Numbered from the stretch's first letter, positions 13,804 to 26,594 are shown. The stretch is 64,000 bases of DNA from Opisthocomus hoazin (GCF_030867145.1 NC_134415.1:15230417-15294416), one strand, 5' to 3'. Notes: generated by a model not told the origin, from the letters alone. Numbers and translations are program-made.

Positions 13804-14688
13804 CTAGAAAATGAGATCTGGAGGAGAGTGACGAATGCATTTGCTGACAGGGAACGAAATATCAAGCCAACACTGTGAAATTCTTGATCTTAGAAACCGT
13901 ACTTTTGGACTGAAGCTGGCAGCTTAATAAGCTCACTGTATTTAAATGCTGGTTGTGCTCATCTTTCTGTTGATCTTTTTGGATGGTTTAACAAATATAA
14001 TGTGCTTTGAAAACATTGTGTTTGTTTCCAGTGGAAGACCTAGACAAGCAAGTAAGCAGCAAAGTTTCTTGTGCACAAGTTAAGCTGTAAAGCAGGGAGC
14101 ACAGGCAGAGATATTTTTGTCGTATCTTGTAGTTGCGTTGTTTTTAGGTGTCGCAACAAGAGTAGGTACTGTATTCTTAGATGAAAGCGTGTTTTTATTG
14201 ACTAGACCCATTGCATTACTTTTTTTTTTTTTTACAGAAGCTTTCAGTCTTCTTGCATGTGTAATGTAATGACTTTCTGGATTATGGTTAACTTGACAAG
14301 TAAAATAATGCAACAAGTAGTAGCATCTGTAATCCTTGAAGTATGCAAGTTTAGGTTGCTTTCTGAAGAAAATGCCCCTGTGCAGTCCTGTTGCCTGTCT
14401 CTTCAGCCTCACAAATAATAATTGCCAATATTAATTCCTCAAGACAGAAAGAAGAGTTGCGGGAATAACTGCATTTCACAAATACTGTAGGGAACTGCAG
14501 GTAGGTAGGAGAAGGACTGAAACAGCTGTTTTAATTAAGCTGTTGGCTTTTAAAAGCTTTTTTGTATTCACATATGAATGAGTGCACTTAACAGTAGCTC
14601 CTGTCAGTCTGGTGGCATGAGGACAGAGGAACAATATAGGGAGGACCTGCTGGGGTGGAGTTCATAACAAGAAGCAGCTGAGGAATGG

Positions 14689-14950
14689 TCATAGAATCAT
14701 GGAATAGTTTGGCTTGGAAAGGACCCTTAAAGGCCATCTAGCCCAACCTCCCTGCAATGAGCAGGGACATCTTCAACTAGATCAGGTTGCTCAGAGCCCT
14801 GTCTAACCTGGCCTTGAATGTTTCCAGGGATGGGGGATCTACCACCTCTCTGGGCGACCTGTGCCAGGGTTTCGCCACCCTCAGTGTAAAAAACTTCTTC
14901 CTTATATCCAGTCTAAAGATACATCTACTTATGTCCAGTCTAAAGACATG
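14689..14950 (-). mobile_element. CR1 LINE 3' fragment, antisense to FEZ2
   Basis: Read on the minus strand this is a CR1 3' end. On the + strand it starts with 'catagaatcatggaat' (the octamer tail), then 'gaaaggacccttaaaggcc', and continues through 'cttcttccttatatccagt'. Its far end carries a local duplication of about 16 bases ('tccagtctaaaga' appears twice within 14917-14947). It is truncated and not coding-competent. Confidence 0.9.
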
Positions 14951-16328
14951 TTGGGAAGGGGAATTATGTAGTTTCATTGTTATGAGGGTAAGGAGAAATA
15001 TATCTGAGGAAATCTGCTGGAAGCAAGGGTTCCTTAATGTAGCTGCTTATGGAACAAATCAATGAGCTATATGAAATGTTAGCCTGTAGACATACACGGA
15101 ATCAAAATATTAAGGATAAGTTGTCTAGTATCACGTGTAGACACATTATTTCAAGATTATTAGGTTTTACTTCCAGTTTTTACAAAATTCGAAGATTTAA
15201 CTTCATGTACTGGGACAACTTTTGAATATAGCACACTACCAGCATGATACACAAGCTGAATAAATCATTCTCTGTACCCCTGCAAGGTTAATTGTTTTTT
15301 TCGTTAATTCAAGAACACATGTAAGTGTAAAAAAACTGTGACATGCTTAAAACATAACTACTATATATAACAATATATAAGTATGTATTTATAACTGAAA
15401 TAAATGCCTTTGAAATCAGATGCATCCTTACAGTAAATTGTTCTAAGATATATTTATTGCTGAGCTTTGTGTTCTTTTCCAATTGTAGTTAAATAAAATT
15501 GTGACATAAAAATGCATTGCTAAAACTAATATACTATGCATTACTACAGAGTAAAATGCATGAAATATGTCTGGTGTTACTTTCTTTAAGGCTTTTTTCT
15601 GAATGTAGGTGTCATGAAAGCAGAATCATTTTCCATCTTTCAGCTTGCTTTGCTGTTTCTTATCTGATCTTTCAAGCTTCTAGTAAAGACTTAAAAAACC
15701 CTAGAGTTTTGTTTTACTAAAGCAAGAATTTACGCCTCATTCTAGTTTTAAATTATGCAGGTATTTCACATAACAAGAACATTTATTTTCTTGTCTTTGA
15801 AGTTTTTGTTTGATTGTTACACCTGACTTCTTTATTTGCTTTTGTGTTGTGCTAGCATTGGTTTGAAAGCTGGATTGCTCAGAGGTTTGTCTTACATGTG
15901 AAACAGGAATGAGAAGCATGTGAAGGACATGTCTTTTCTTCCCTCTGTGTGGTTGAAGTACACACACTAGAATTAGAAATTAGAGTTAGAATCTCAGATT
16001 GTCAGTGCATATTTTTAAAATATAACTGCATGCGTCACCTTTTATTCAATGTTCTGTTTTCTGATAGAACACCTCAAAAAGCACTGTTTAAGACATGACC
16101 TTTATTTAACTCATTTCTGGGTAATATTAGTTACAGGTAGTGGGTTGTGTCAATTATCTTTTGAGAAGAGGATGATATCTTAATTGCCAGTTTCAATTGA
16201 TTTCTAGATTTTACCATGTTATTGATAGGGTAGAATTCAACATTTAAGTATTTTAGTATACACAGTACATTTTTATGCACACTAACTTTATTGGTGTTTA
16301 TCAAGATGCATTTGTGGTTATTTTGCAG

Positions 16329-16345
16329 TTCTGTGTCCTACATGA
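16329..16345 (+). CDS. FEZ2: FEZ2 terminal coding exon (VLCPT stop)
   Basis: After the acceptor 'ttttgcag' the sequence TTCTGTGTCCTACATGA completes a Val codon with the G left by the exon ending at 9344, then reads Leu-Cys-Pro-Thr-stop. FEZ1 and FEZ2 proteins end in the same VLCPT tail, so this fixes the end of the gene. The coding part is only 17 bases and cannot be found by ORF length. The same exon continues into the 3' UTR. Confidence 0.95.
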
Positions 16346-16710
16346 AGAGGGCTGCCTTTTGGAATTAGCCATGCTCCTTCCTGCGATGAGAAGCTTTTCG
16401 TGGATATAACTCAGTATTTTTTCATATGGCACTATACCTACACCAGTATGCATTTACCTTCTCTCTATGTGCGTGGATTTTCTGATCCTACAGTAAGTCT
16501 TCTGGGCATGACAACTCATCCATTTTAACGTAATAGTGCAATGAACTGGAGCAGGGAACAAACAGTGTACAGTTTTACTCACATTGTTCTGGCTTTTTAA
16601 AGTCTATTTTTACATTGTATAGCATGTAGTAAATCCTTCTGCACATTTTGTTGTTGGAAGGAGAAGTAAACTTTGAATAGTGTAAATAAAATTAGCCTAG
16701 TTTGAAGGAA
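16346..16710 (+). other. FEZ2: FEZ2 3' UTR (minimum extent)
   Basis: This untranslated sequence follows the FEZ2 stop codon. The first good poly(A) signal downstream is AATAAA at 16685-16690, so a minimal 3' UTR of roughly 365 bases is proposed. Two further overlapping AATAAA-type signals at 17403-17414 could give a longer form of about 1.1 kb. The end coordinate is approximate, since cleavage sites cannot be read directly. Confidence 0.55.
16685..16690 (+). promoter_or_regulatory. candidate FEZ2 poly(A) signal AATAAA
   Basis: A canonical hexamer 340 bases after the FEZ2 stop codon, within 'gtaaataaaattagc'. The downstream GT-rich element is weak, so use of this site is an inference. Confidence 0.5.
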
Positions 16711-17402
16711 TCCATATTTAAAAGCATCCTTAGTTCCTATAGCAAAGATCAACAAAGGATCATAGTCAGGCTTGGATGAAAAGATTCAAGCGAGTTCTCC
16801 AGCAAGCACTCTGGAACGGTGTTGGTGGAAGTCGGCATTTGACACTTCTTTTAAAAGAAGAACTTTGAACTGTACAACAGTATTGTTCATACAGTGAACA
16901 GATCCAGATTCTTTGATGGTTTAGCATAAGTAATTGATGTGTTACCTATCCTTATTACCTAACACAAACATCCAAGTAACGTAATATTTCATATTTGTTT
17001 TTATTTTAATTACTAATGTTCATGTGGCTTAGATACTCTCCCATGTTGCTGCTATAATTTTACTGTTTTTACTAAGTGTTTTATCTTAATGAAAATGCTT
17101 CAATATATAAACATTTTAAAAGGCTATATCTTTTTAAAAATACATGTACAGTTTGAAAAACTTGCACCTGGGTTCAGAGTTAGTATTATATTGAGACGGT
17201 TGTTGTGTATCTCTGAATTTTACTACAAATCTCTCTTGTAAATTGTATGCAGTGTCTCCTCTTGATGTATCTGCATTCAAACAGATGAGAATGTATTTTA
17301 CAAATGTCATAAAAGTAACATACCCCATAATCTCAACATTAAATACTTGTCACAAATAATTTTGCCAGTCTTAAAGATTAGTTTGAAATATTAAGGAGTA
17401 CT

Positions 17403-17414
17403 AATAAAAATAAA
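17403..17414 (+). promoter_or_regulatory. second candidate FEZ2 poly(A) signal pair
   Basis: Two AATAAA hexamers occur back to back in 'ctaataaaaataaaggaac'. They could support a longer FEZ2 3' UTR, but a chance occurrence in AT-rich DNA is equally possible. Confidence 0.3.
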
Positions 17415-18165
17415 GGAACTATTTTCTAGGTTGAATTCCTATTGATTCTACACACAGATTTATATACTGTGAAGGCACTAGAAGATAAGGTTCTAAAAAG
17501 TTAAATATGGCTTTTCTTCAGACAGTTTTTTCCATTTGAAGTCTTCAGTCTTTTTGTTAGTTGAGGAGAAATTTGTTCCTGAATACCTCGTGTCACTTCT
17601 GTAATACTCGTTTTACCATCGTCACCAAATACTGATTTTCATCAGTAAAACACGTTCAGTTTGATAATAGTTCTTGGAATGCTTTATTTTTTTGTTAACA
17701 GCCTCCATATTTTGGTGGTTTGTGCCTTTTTCATTTGGTAAAGTTTGCAGCTAAAAATTCTTTCCTCCTCGCTCTCCCCCCACTTGACCACCAATGGATA
17801 CTTGCCAGCCTGCTCAGGAATAGATCCTCTGTGTGTGTCATACGTGAGGAAGGTTGTTGTTTGTTGTTTTGTTCTACTTCATTTGTGGTTTCTGTAACAA
17901 GAAAACTGCCTTTTATATCTTTAGCTGATGTGTTATGAACTCATTATGGCATGTGTTTTCTGTAGAAATGCTTGATGTTGACTGTTCTTCCCTGAAAGTT
18001 GGCAAAGGGGATGACCCTGCTTTGCTTCATTTTTGTTAAAAAGATGTGCATGTTGTGAAACACACCATGTCTCCAGATGACGTCTAGTCAGAGATGTTTC
18101 AATCTACATTTGAGGCTTGAGGTGACAAGATGAAACAAAACAGAAGAAAATTAAGGGAAGAATTT

Positions 18166-18186
18166 AAAAAAAAAAAAAAAAAAAAA
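18166..18186. repeat. poly-A run (21 bases)
   Basis: An uninterrupted run of 21 A. The sequence upstream ('gaaacaaaacagaagaaaatt') is A-rich but shows no retroelement body or identifiable processed gene copy, so I read it as a simple repeat. A tail of an old retrocopy is possible. Confidence 0.85.
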
Positions 18187-21100
18187 CTTTTGACAAACTT
18201 TCTGTTGTTGGTTGTAGCAAATCTTGGGTGACTTTAACTCGTGAAATACTAAAAGTAGTAAAACTTGAAAGAAGACCAAACTCTAAAGACCAGAAACAGC
18301 TTCAGTGAGCTAAGCATCTGCTTGGATATATCATGGCCCTCATCAGACTAAACAAGATTTCATTATGAAAAGTACTTATTTACTTTGTATGTAGAATCCT
18401 GGCATTAAACATAGCTGCCAAAGATGACAAATATTATATATATACACCTATATATGTACACAAAAAATAGCTCTCAAAACACAGGAATAAAAAGAACCAT
18501 GCAAATCTGCTTTTCTGCTGAGTTCTATGTACTTCATATTCTCTATAATGCATCCTTTTTCCAGATGCTTTATCGAATCTTGCATTCTTTCAGGGAGCTG
18601 GATTTCATTATTCTTTTTAGGTTTAGCATGTGATAGCTGTAAATGGCCACCCAAGAACAGTTGCTGACAAATACCCCAGAAGAGATTGGGTAAAAATACA
18701 TTTTTGCCAAAATCCGTTTCATTTTTTATATAAAGAGCCCTGGAAGCGAAGTCTCCTTTATATCATTGAATTTTAAGTTACTTAAAGTTAGATTATTTGT
18801 ATCAGTTGCTTTAATAGCCTTTTTTTTTTTTCTTGGGTTTTTTTTTTCCTTTTTTCTATCTAAGCCTTTTTCCAGGTTTCAGCTGTTTTGTTTGATATAA
18901 GCTGTATTCACTTGCTGGCTAGAGACAAATTTTCAGTCGGGGACTGTGTTTCAGAAGTAGTCAAGAATCCTAGAATTATGTTTGCCTGGTTAGGGAAAGA
19001 AACGTGAAAACTGTGTCAGTGCCCTTCTGGTGCAGGATAATGATTTAGCTGGACTCCTAGCTAGTGTGGGTAATGGGTGATAAAGAATGTCCGCTGTTGA
19101 CTGCAGCAGGTGATGGTAGCCTTCACCTCGGAGTGGAGGTTTTATTTCGGCAGCTAACACATCATTGTTGCTCCAGACCAGATTCCCTTGGGATTCTTTC
19201 TGCGTGCGTGTCGCTTGGGAACTGCAGCTGCTCCAGAAACGGCACTCCGCGCTTGGCAGCAGTGGTGGTCGTCCAGTGGGTGTCTGCACAGCGCCGCTTG
19301 CAGCAGCTGCCTCCTCATTGCCAAGGGGACAGTTTAAGATACAGGTTTCCAGTCCCGACGCTGTGGATGGAGCAGAGTGTTCCTGTGGAGCAGGAAGCCT
19401 CCTTCTCCAGCTGTGGCAGCCACGGGCAGTGGAGATCGGCAGCTTGCTTCGCTTAAAACAGCAGCTATGCGATTCAGTCAGGAAGGGCCTAGAAGCAAAG
19501 CTTGCTAGTGAAGCATCCAACCCTGAGCTTTCTGACTCGTCTCACCATTCTGCAAAGTGTAGCTTTCTTTTGGGAGATGGGGCTGTGTTGTAACAGTAAC
19601 AATCTGTGTAGGTTTGGAACTATTTTTTGATTTAGTTACCATTCCAATTTTTAAAACTTCGCATGTTATCCCTGGATATAAAGTCGCTCCAGAAACTGTA
19701 AAAGCTCTGTCAGAACAAAATGGATATTGAATCATGTTGGGTGAATTTAGCGTTCTGCTTCTCCTGGGGGCACAGCAGTGTTTAAGCCTAAGAAGAAACT
19801 GATTGTCTACCTGTTCTAATGCTGAGATAATACACTTCTTTCCCAGGTGTCTACAGTTTTGCAGGTAGCAGTGAGTGCTAGGCGCGTTTTATAGGGCACA
19901 CCTAATGGTGGAGAAGTGCTAGATACCTTCCTTGCAGAGAGCTGCTTCTAACTGAAGATTTAGAAGGAATGCTTTCATTTTTTAAGTGCTTTGTCCTTGC
20001 TGATGAAATGAAGTCTCGTGTTCCCTTGCTCACATTCTTTTGATCAGGACCTAACTCAGGACTTCTTGCTTGCTTGTTTGTGTGCATTGATCAGCAGTGG
20101 CTCTCTGGATCAGCTGACCAGTGTCCAACCCTAACAGTAGTTGTTGAAGAACTGGGAGAACGAGTTACTGAATTTTATTGCTGTGTTTTGCTTTTCTCTC
20201 ATTTATAGTCTGCAGAAGTTGGATAGAATCCTCTCTTTGCACTGAATGCTAATTTAAACAGAGCTCATAACTTGTCTTTGTGTTTGGGTTTTATGTTAAC
20301 TTTATGTAATAAACACTAATTTTTGTTTTCTGTAAAGTTGCATGCAAATTTGTGAATTCAAGTACATGTTTCTTGGAAACAACATGTTATAACTTAGGCT
20401 GAATACAATGGCGTGAAAAAGCTCATCAAAGGAGGTGAAGTGTTTTGGTTTTCTTGATCAGGAAAATGTTTGGAGGACACTCCAGATTTTTCAGAACTGT
20501 GGAAATCAAATTTTGATCTTACATCTGTTTCTGTCAAGACGCAATCCTGCACAGTTCTGTGGCTTGATGGTATTCAGAGGACTGACCAATTCAAAGAAAA
20601 CAGTCCAGATTTTCCCACCGACTACATTTTTTGCCTTCAGGATATTCATTGCCCAGCTCAAGCAGGCTGGCGTAAAGGAAGTCCTTCAGGTGGAATGGCA
20701 GCGTTGCTGGTAAAATGTCCGTTCACTTTTATCTGTAGAGAAATCATTGACTGCTCCCAGGAATATTTCTCCTTCTGCTTCTGTTGCCTTCACAGGAAAA
20801 CTAATATTGCAAAGTAAGCCTCATATAGATCATGCTGCTAATTTGTGTATTTTGGAATCTGAGGTTGGAAGATTCCTAAATAAGCATGGAAGTCCCTCAA
20901 GACAGCTTATAGCTCTTTCATAATGAAAAAACATCTCCACAGTGTTACCTGCATTCACCTCTTTCCAACCTGAGGATAGAAATTGTCCTTGAGATAAATT
21001 TGAAAAAGACAAATGCAGAAGCTCTGTCTCTTTCAGTTCCAGAAGTCGATAGTGTCTGCTAGCAATAGCGTGATTGAGTAGAGATGCTTCCTGCTACATG

Positions 21101-24100
21101 CATCAGACATGGCCGTCATTGATGCATGGAGGGGACGGTCATATCAGCCTGATCTAAACCACATTGTCACCAGAACCACTGAGCCTTTGCCTAAACTTGA
21201 ACAATTGCTTTCCCTGAATGCGTATGTGAGATCGTAGAAGATCGAGTCTGAGAAGGCTTCACAGCTGCCTGTTACACCCCACAGAATGAGAGCGAGCTGT
21301 CCTGCATAAGCGCTTGGTGCTGAAGGAAGGTCTTGCAGAACCACTGCGCTTTACAGTGGTGACAACGTCAGTAGCACAGGGTACTTGCTGTCCTTAAGAT
21401 TTCTATAGGGCATTTCAGCCACAAAGGACGGTCAGGGAGATCTTTTTCCTGTTTCTGTAGACATTGCTTTTCCAGAGCCTTGTTGAGTTTTTGTACTGCT
21501 CTGAACTGCCTTGAGAAGGTGGAGTTAACTATGGCTTTGCTGGCTTAGAACAGTAAGTGTTGAAATGTGGAGTAAAAATCAACTAAAATCCTATAGTCTT
21601 CAGGATGATTTTCAGAGCTGTATCTAATTATGCGTGGTTGGGTTAGCAAATGATTAATGATCATTCTTTGTCGTGTACCCTTTGACATAAACTGATAGTG
21701 ATGTTTCCTTTTGAAGTGTTGATCAGCAGCTCTGTTGGCTGCCTACAGACAGTTCTACACTGTTAGAAATTGCTCCCAGAGCTGAGTTTACCTATGTAGC
21801 CAGAATTTTTTTTCAAAGAAAAGCTCGGAGTTTTGAAGAGCCTCTTTAAATAAGCAAGTGTACGAAGAACACAGAATGGGTTTCAATGGACTTTGAAATC
21901 AATATTATTCCTAGACAATTCATAGGCATGTTTCAATAGCTAGAGCAGTACCAGGAACATGAGGTGAGAACATACCACACAAACCATATCTTTAGCATTC
22001 TGTTGTAGAAACTTTATCCCCTGGAACTGAGAAACAGTCCCCTTCTCACAGCTGAAAGAAACCACAGAGTTGAGACATCGCAAGGTGTTGGAAGATCAGG
22101 AGGCAGCTGTGTTCTTTGCTACTATGGAAGAGCTGAGGAGCAAGTGGAGATCAGCTGCGGATGGAGGGACCTCAGAAGGTGAGACCAGATACTCAATGTT
22201 ACTGACAGCAGTGACTTAGCTGGCTCAGGAGATGGAACGGCAGAACCAACTGGAAGGTCTTTATTGATGCCATCTGGCCTGTGTTTTCTGGGCAGGACTG
22301 AGTCCCACAGTGGCCAACTTTCCCTGCCTCTGCCCATGTTTCTTTCCAGGTGGCACTTCTTGCCCCTTCCCTTGTCTGTGCTCCCTCCCATGCCTGCTCG
22401 TATCTCTGTGGTAACCATTGCTCTGTGCCTCAGTACGAGGAAAGTGATGAGCCTGCTGTCCTCCCCCAGCTACTTCAAGACAATGTTTTTTATTTTCCCC
22501 CTTTCCTGGCCTGGTGGGTCTTCGTTTGTATTACCAACTGCAAGCCCCTTCTCCCTTTTACCTCATGGAATGTAAGTAGTTAAGACTCATGTCTTGGAAG
22601 AAGGGAAATTCATGAGGGAGCTGAGTGTTGGGGAGACTGTGTCTGAGTAAGTAAAAGCAGCATCCTGCAGACTGAGCAAGTTGTGTTGGGGGGTGCTGAC
22701 AGCACTGAGGGCAAGCAAGGAGTTGCAGGGCTGGCCGGCTGTGGTGGGCTGCTGGCAGAGGGGAGCACTGTCAGAGCTGGCGGCAGCTGCTGCCGCAGTG
22801 GGTGCGAGCTGATGGGCAGACACGGTCTGGCTGTCCGGCTCCTGCAAGCTACTGAGTACTGAGCCCAGGAGAAAAAGGAAGGGGCAGCAGGGAAGGAGCA
22901 GCGTGAGAAGAGTGGAGAAGGTAGGAGTGAAAGTGAGGATGTTGTCAGTGCATGACTTGGGGAGTAGGAGAGAGTGTGCTGGGAGACTGAAACTCCCATT
23001 TTGTCTGTGTTGCTGTAAGCTGGTTTGTGGGGGCTGTCATGGTCTGGCTCTCAGATGGGTACAAAGGGACTATGCAGTTTTTCTGCCTGTTCTGTCATCG
23101 TCCAAATGTGAAAACAAGGCTGGGCTGCATGTGCATCTGTGGGGCACAGTCATGCTGTGGTCTGTAACTGCTTCTCACCACCTTTGCACAGACTTCATGG
23201 TTCAGAGATGACGCACGTCATACTGACCTTCCTAGTGCCTCCCTGTCCTTTAGGTTTAACAATCTGGCAGAATACCTGTTCTACTGAGGTCTTGGACAGC
23301 ACAGGTGAAGTTAGCAGGAGGTAAGTGATATTACTCTGCTGTGAATTGGCATTTGAACCCCCACAGAACCTGGTATCTGCAGGAGACTCTGCCCTCACTC
23401 TTTGAAATTGGAACATTCACACTCCGACATCAAAGGCAGGACTGGTACAGGTAACCTTGGTACTTGTGGATTGTTCCTGGTGGTGTCCAAGAGCTTGTGT
23501 TATGAAAGAGCGGGGGTCCGTCTAGCTGCAGGATGTATAGGAGTCCTGCCAAGGTTGCTAAATAGTGTTGTGAATCTTTCAGTGTGTTGCTTCACGGCTT
23601 CTTCAACAGGTGGGTGGAATTTTGCCTGTGAGAGACGCAGGAGCCTGGAGAGTGTCTTGCTAGAGAAGACTCTGCGTGACTAGGTGCAAAGTCTCCTGCG
23701 GTCCACTCTGTCCCAGGGCCTGTTCCAAGGACGCAGCACAGCCTGCTGCAGGACACAGCAGCCTGGCACAGGATACCAGCTAGTTTTCAGTCCCTGTGAA
23801 GTCTTTGGCTCTCTAACAAGAATACAGTTCCAGAAATCTGGGCTTCAGTTGTGGCTGTGTTCATCAGGGCCTGTAGAGTCTCAGTGAGCTTGAAGACTGT
23901 CTGCTGCTCTCTGCTCCGGTCAGGTTTTCACACAGGTTTCAGGGCTTCAAGTTTTGTTCGGGCTGAGATGTCTTAAGCCTTCATTTTGTCTGTTTCTGGA
24001 GTCTCCATCTCATCTAGAGTTAAAAAGGATGTTGCTGTCAGTCTGCGAGTTCTCACATGTGTTCCCAGGTGCCTGGGTCTCACAGCCATTTTATAGAAAA

Positions 24101-24391
24101 CCATATTTCTCCCAGAAAAGGCTAAAACTGGGGACAAGATGGGAGAAACAGGTTTTCAGAAAGTAACAGCCCATTAGTCATCCACTGATTTATTTATACT
24201 CCCCCGCTCCACCCTTTAAATTCAGTGTTAGGAATAGTGCTATTGTGTTGTGTTTGGATGCAGCCTGAGACAAGGACTCACGTTATTTGAGCTGTCTGGT
24301 GGCTTTTCCAGTTGAGGGCACCAGCAGAGTTACCATCAGAAACAGGGACATCCTTGTATTTTTGTGCATTTTGGAACTGGCAGTCTGATAT

Positions 24392-24419
24392 GGTTAGGGT
24401 TAGAGCTGGTTAGGGTTAG
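24392..24419. repeat. short interstitial telomere-like direct repeat
   Basis: GGTTAGGGTTAG occurs twice, at 24392-24403 and 24408-24419, separated by AGCT. Each copy holds nearly two vertebrate telomere units (TTAGGG). The total is only 28 bases, so it is a micro-scale interstitial telomeric motif and could be chance. Confidence 0.85.
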
Positions 24420-25744
24420 CATCCTTTCTGGAAATAGACCACTGAACACTGCAATGCCTCTTGATTTAGAAGGGGACCTTGAGCCCCTGCTCATCTGGTC
24501 CTGATTTTCTGTTTAGGAGTCGTCTCTGCTAGAACTGCTGTAATGGCCCATGGCTTTCTAAGATCTGAATACTGCCATTTCCAGACGACCAGCTTTGCTT
24601 CTGTGGCATTTAAGAATATGAGTTAGTAACAGATATTTCTATAATTACACCGTTAAAGCAGTATTTTCGCTCTGGCAAGTGTCAGTCTGAAATATATGTG
24701 CCTGCCACAGGATGGCGGCAATCAGTCACCTTTGGAGCATCCTCTTTCCGTTCGAGTATTCCATTTCAAGATGAAGTCCAAAGAAACTGTTCACACTGGA
24801 TCGCTGAAGATGATATGACAACCACAGGAAAGCCTTTGTGAGTTCTCATTCATTATTAATGAATGCCATGTTTTACAAAGTTGATTACAATATGATAATT
24901 TGCTTAGCCACAAAAGCTGGCCCAGGGGGTGTACTCTGAACACCTTATCATATAGTAGTTTGTACAGGAGTTCATTCTTCAGGGGATTAAATACTGAGGG
25001 TGAGGTGTGCTCCCCAGAGAGTACATGGTTAATTCTTACCAAAATCTGAGGGGTTTCCAGCTTTAAGACTGGGCTTCCAGTGCTTAAGGTCATCGAGAGG
25101 ATCCATCACTGCAGTGTGATGGGGTCACCGCAGTGTGATGCCCAGCTGTGACAGACCTTCAGGCATTCAGTGCCTGGAGCCAGCCATTGTCATTCTAATA
25201 TTTGTGTACATTTTCTTATAGCTAGCTTGCTGTCATCTTGTCTGAAACAATACTCTAAATTAATTCTTACATCCAGGGTTCTTTTAAGTCACTTGTAGTG
25301 GTCCCTGGTTGGTTCTGTGGCCAATGTCATCACCCATGGTCAGTGACCTGCCCCAGCACTGACTGATAAAAGCACGGTATTCGCTGAAACTACGTGAAAG
25401 ATGAAGGGAATTTATAGCCTTTCCTGTGTGAAAGATTTGGTGAAATTAAATTGTTCTTTGAAAGTCCTACTTTGTGAAAGCTGACCCTTTGTGTTAGAAA
25501 ATACAGTTTTAAAAAATGCAGTGGTAGAACAGGATTTGTAGCCCGCGAGCCCTCTGCCCCGCAGACAACACGTCCTGCTGCCTCCAGCCAGGGATCCGCA
25601 CCTCCATCTCCCCCGCTGCAGGCGTGTGTCCCAGCGCTGGAGTGCAGGGCCAGTCCATCGCCACCCGGGACTCATAAGGCTTACAAAGGGGAGTCGCACT
25701 AATTGGGACAGCGCTGCTGATGGTGTTTCAGCTGCTCACACAGC

Positions 25745-26594
25745 TAGTGAGGGAAACAGCCAGAGCTTCAGCCATTCTGGGATCTGGACAGAATGGATTG
25801 ATGGGCTGAAGCCAACTGTATGAGGTTCAGCAAGGCCGAGTGCTGGGTCCTGCGCTTGGGTCACAACCACCCCATGCAGCGCTACAGGCTTGGGGAGGAG
25901 TGGCTGGAGAGCTGCCTGATGGGAAAGGACCGGGGGATGCTGGTCGACAGCCAGCTGAACATGAGCCAGCAGTGTGCCCAGGTGACCAAGGCCAATGGCA
26001 TCCTGGCTTGGATCAGGAACAATGTGGCCAGCAGGAGCAGGGAGGTGATCGTGCCCCTGTACTCAGCACTGGTGAGGCCACACCTCGAGTACTGTGTGCA
26101 GTTTTGGGCCCCTCACTACAAGAAGGACATTGAGGTGCTGGAGAGTGTCCAGAGAAGGGTAGCAAGGCTGGTGAGGGGTCTGGAGAACAAGTCTTGTGAG
26201 GAGCAGCTGAGGGAACTGGGGCTTTTTATTCTGGAGAAGAGGAGGCTGAGGGAGACCTTATTGCTATTTATAACTACCTGAAAGGAGCTTGTAGTGAGGT
26301 GGGTGTTGGTCTCTCCTCCCAAGTAACTAGCAATAAGATGAGAGGAAATGGCCTCAAGTTGCATCAGGGGAGGTTTAGACTGCATATTAGGAAACATTTC
26401 TTTACTGAAAGAGTGGTCAGGCATAGGAACAGGCTGCCCAGGGCAGTGGTTGAGTCACCATCCCTGGAGGTGTTCAAAAAAATGTATACACGTGGCACTT
26501 CGGAATATGGTTCAGTAGGCATGGTGGTGTTGGACGGATGGCTGGACTCAATGATCTTAGAGGTCTTTTCCAACCTTAACAATTCTATGATTCT
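25745..26594 (+). mobile_element. CR1 LINE, 5'-truncated, with C-terminal ORF2 segment
   Basis: This is the longest CR1 copy in the window. The translation in one frame (25820-26281) includes [56 protein letters not shown] and [16 protein letters not shown], typical of the C-terminal end of the CR1 reverse-transcriptase ORF2. A short upstream piece ([12 protein letters not shown], to 25823) is in another frame, and the continuation [19 protein letters not shown] lies in a third frame (26299 on), so at least two frameshifts break the ORF. The 3' end 'aggtcttttccaacctta' with an ATTCTATGATTCTT tail is at 26560-26594. The catalytic RT domain and the endonuclease are missing, so this copy cannot move by itself. 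The left boundary is approximate. Confidence 0.92.

Larger units (their letters stand above)
9345..16328 (+). other. FEZ2: FEZ2 last intron
   Basis: A 7.0 kb intron, gtaagt to 'ttttgcag'. It contains two CR1 fragments in opposite orientation (13520-13803 and 14689-14950). The remainder is AT-rich unique sequence with short chance ORFs. No other exon or RNA gene was recognised. Confidence 0.85.
16711..25744. other. intergenic region downstream of FEZ2
   Basis: About 9 kb without a recognisable gene. The first part is AT-rich; from about 19 kb the GC content rises and longer ORFs appear on both strands (for example 18990-19520 minus and 19064-19593 plus). These overlap in opposite frames and resemble no protein I know. 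It includes a 21-base poly-A run, a T-rich polypyrimidine tract at 18819-18857 and a telomere-like duplication at 24392-24419. An unannotated noncoding transcript cannot be excluded. Confidence 0.6.

Noticed and set aside
13497..13865. ORFs on both strands near 13.5 kb
   Set aside because: They are explained by the CR1 fragment in the last FEZ2 intron.
18990..19593. Long overlapping ORFs on both strands (176, 130 and 142 codons)
   Set aside because: They overlap each other antisense and in different frames, resemble no known family and lack splice or promoter context. A GC-rich stretch explains the shortage of stops.
25840..26424. ORFs in other frames over the CR1 copy (25840-26133 plus, 26116-26424 minus)
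   Set aside because: They are shadows of the CR1 ORF2 frame or its 3' end.
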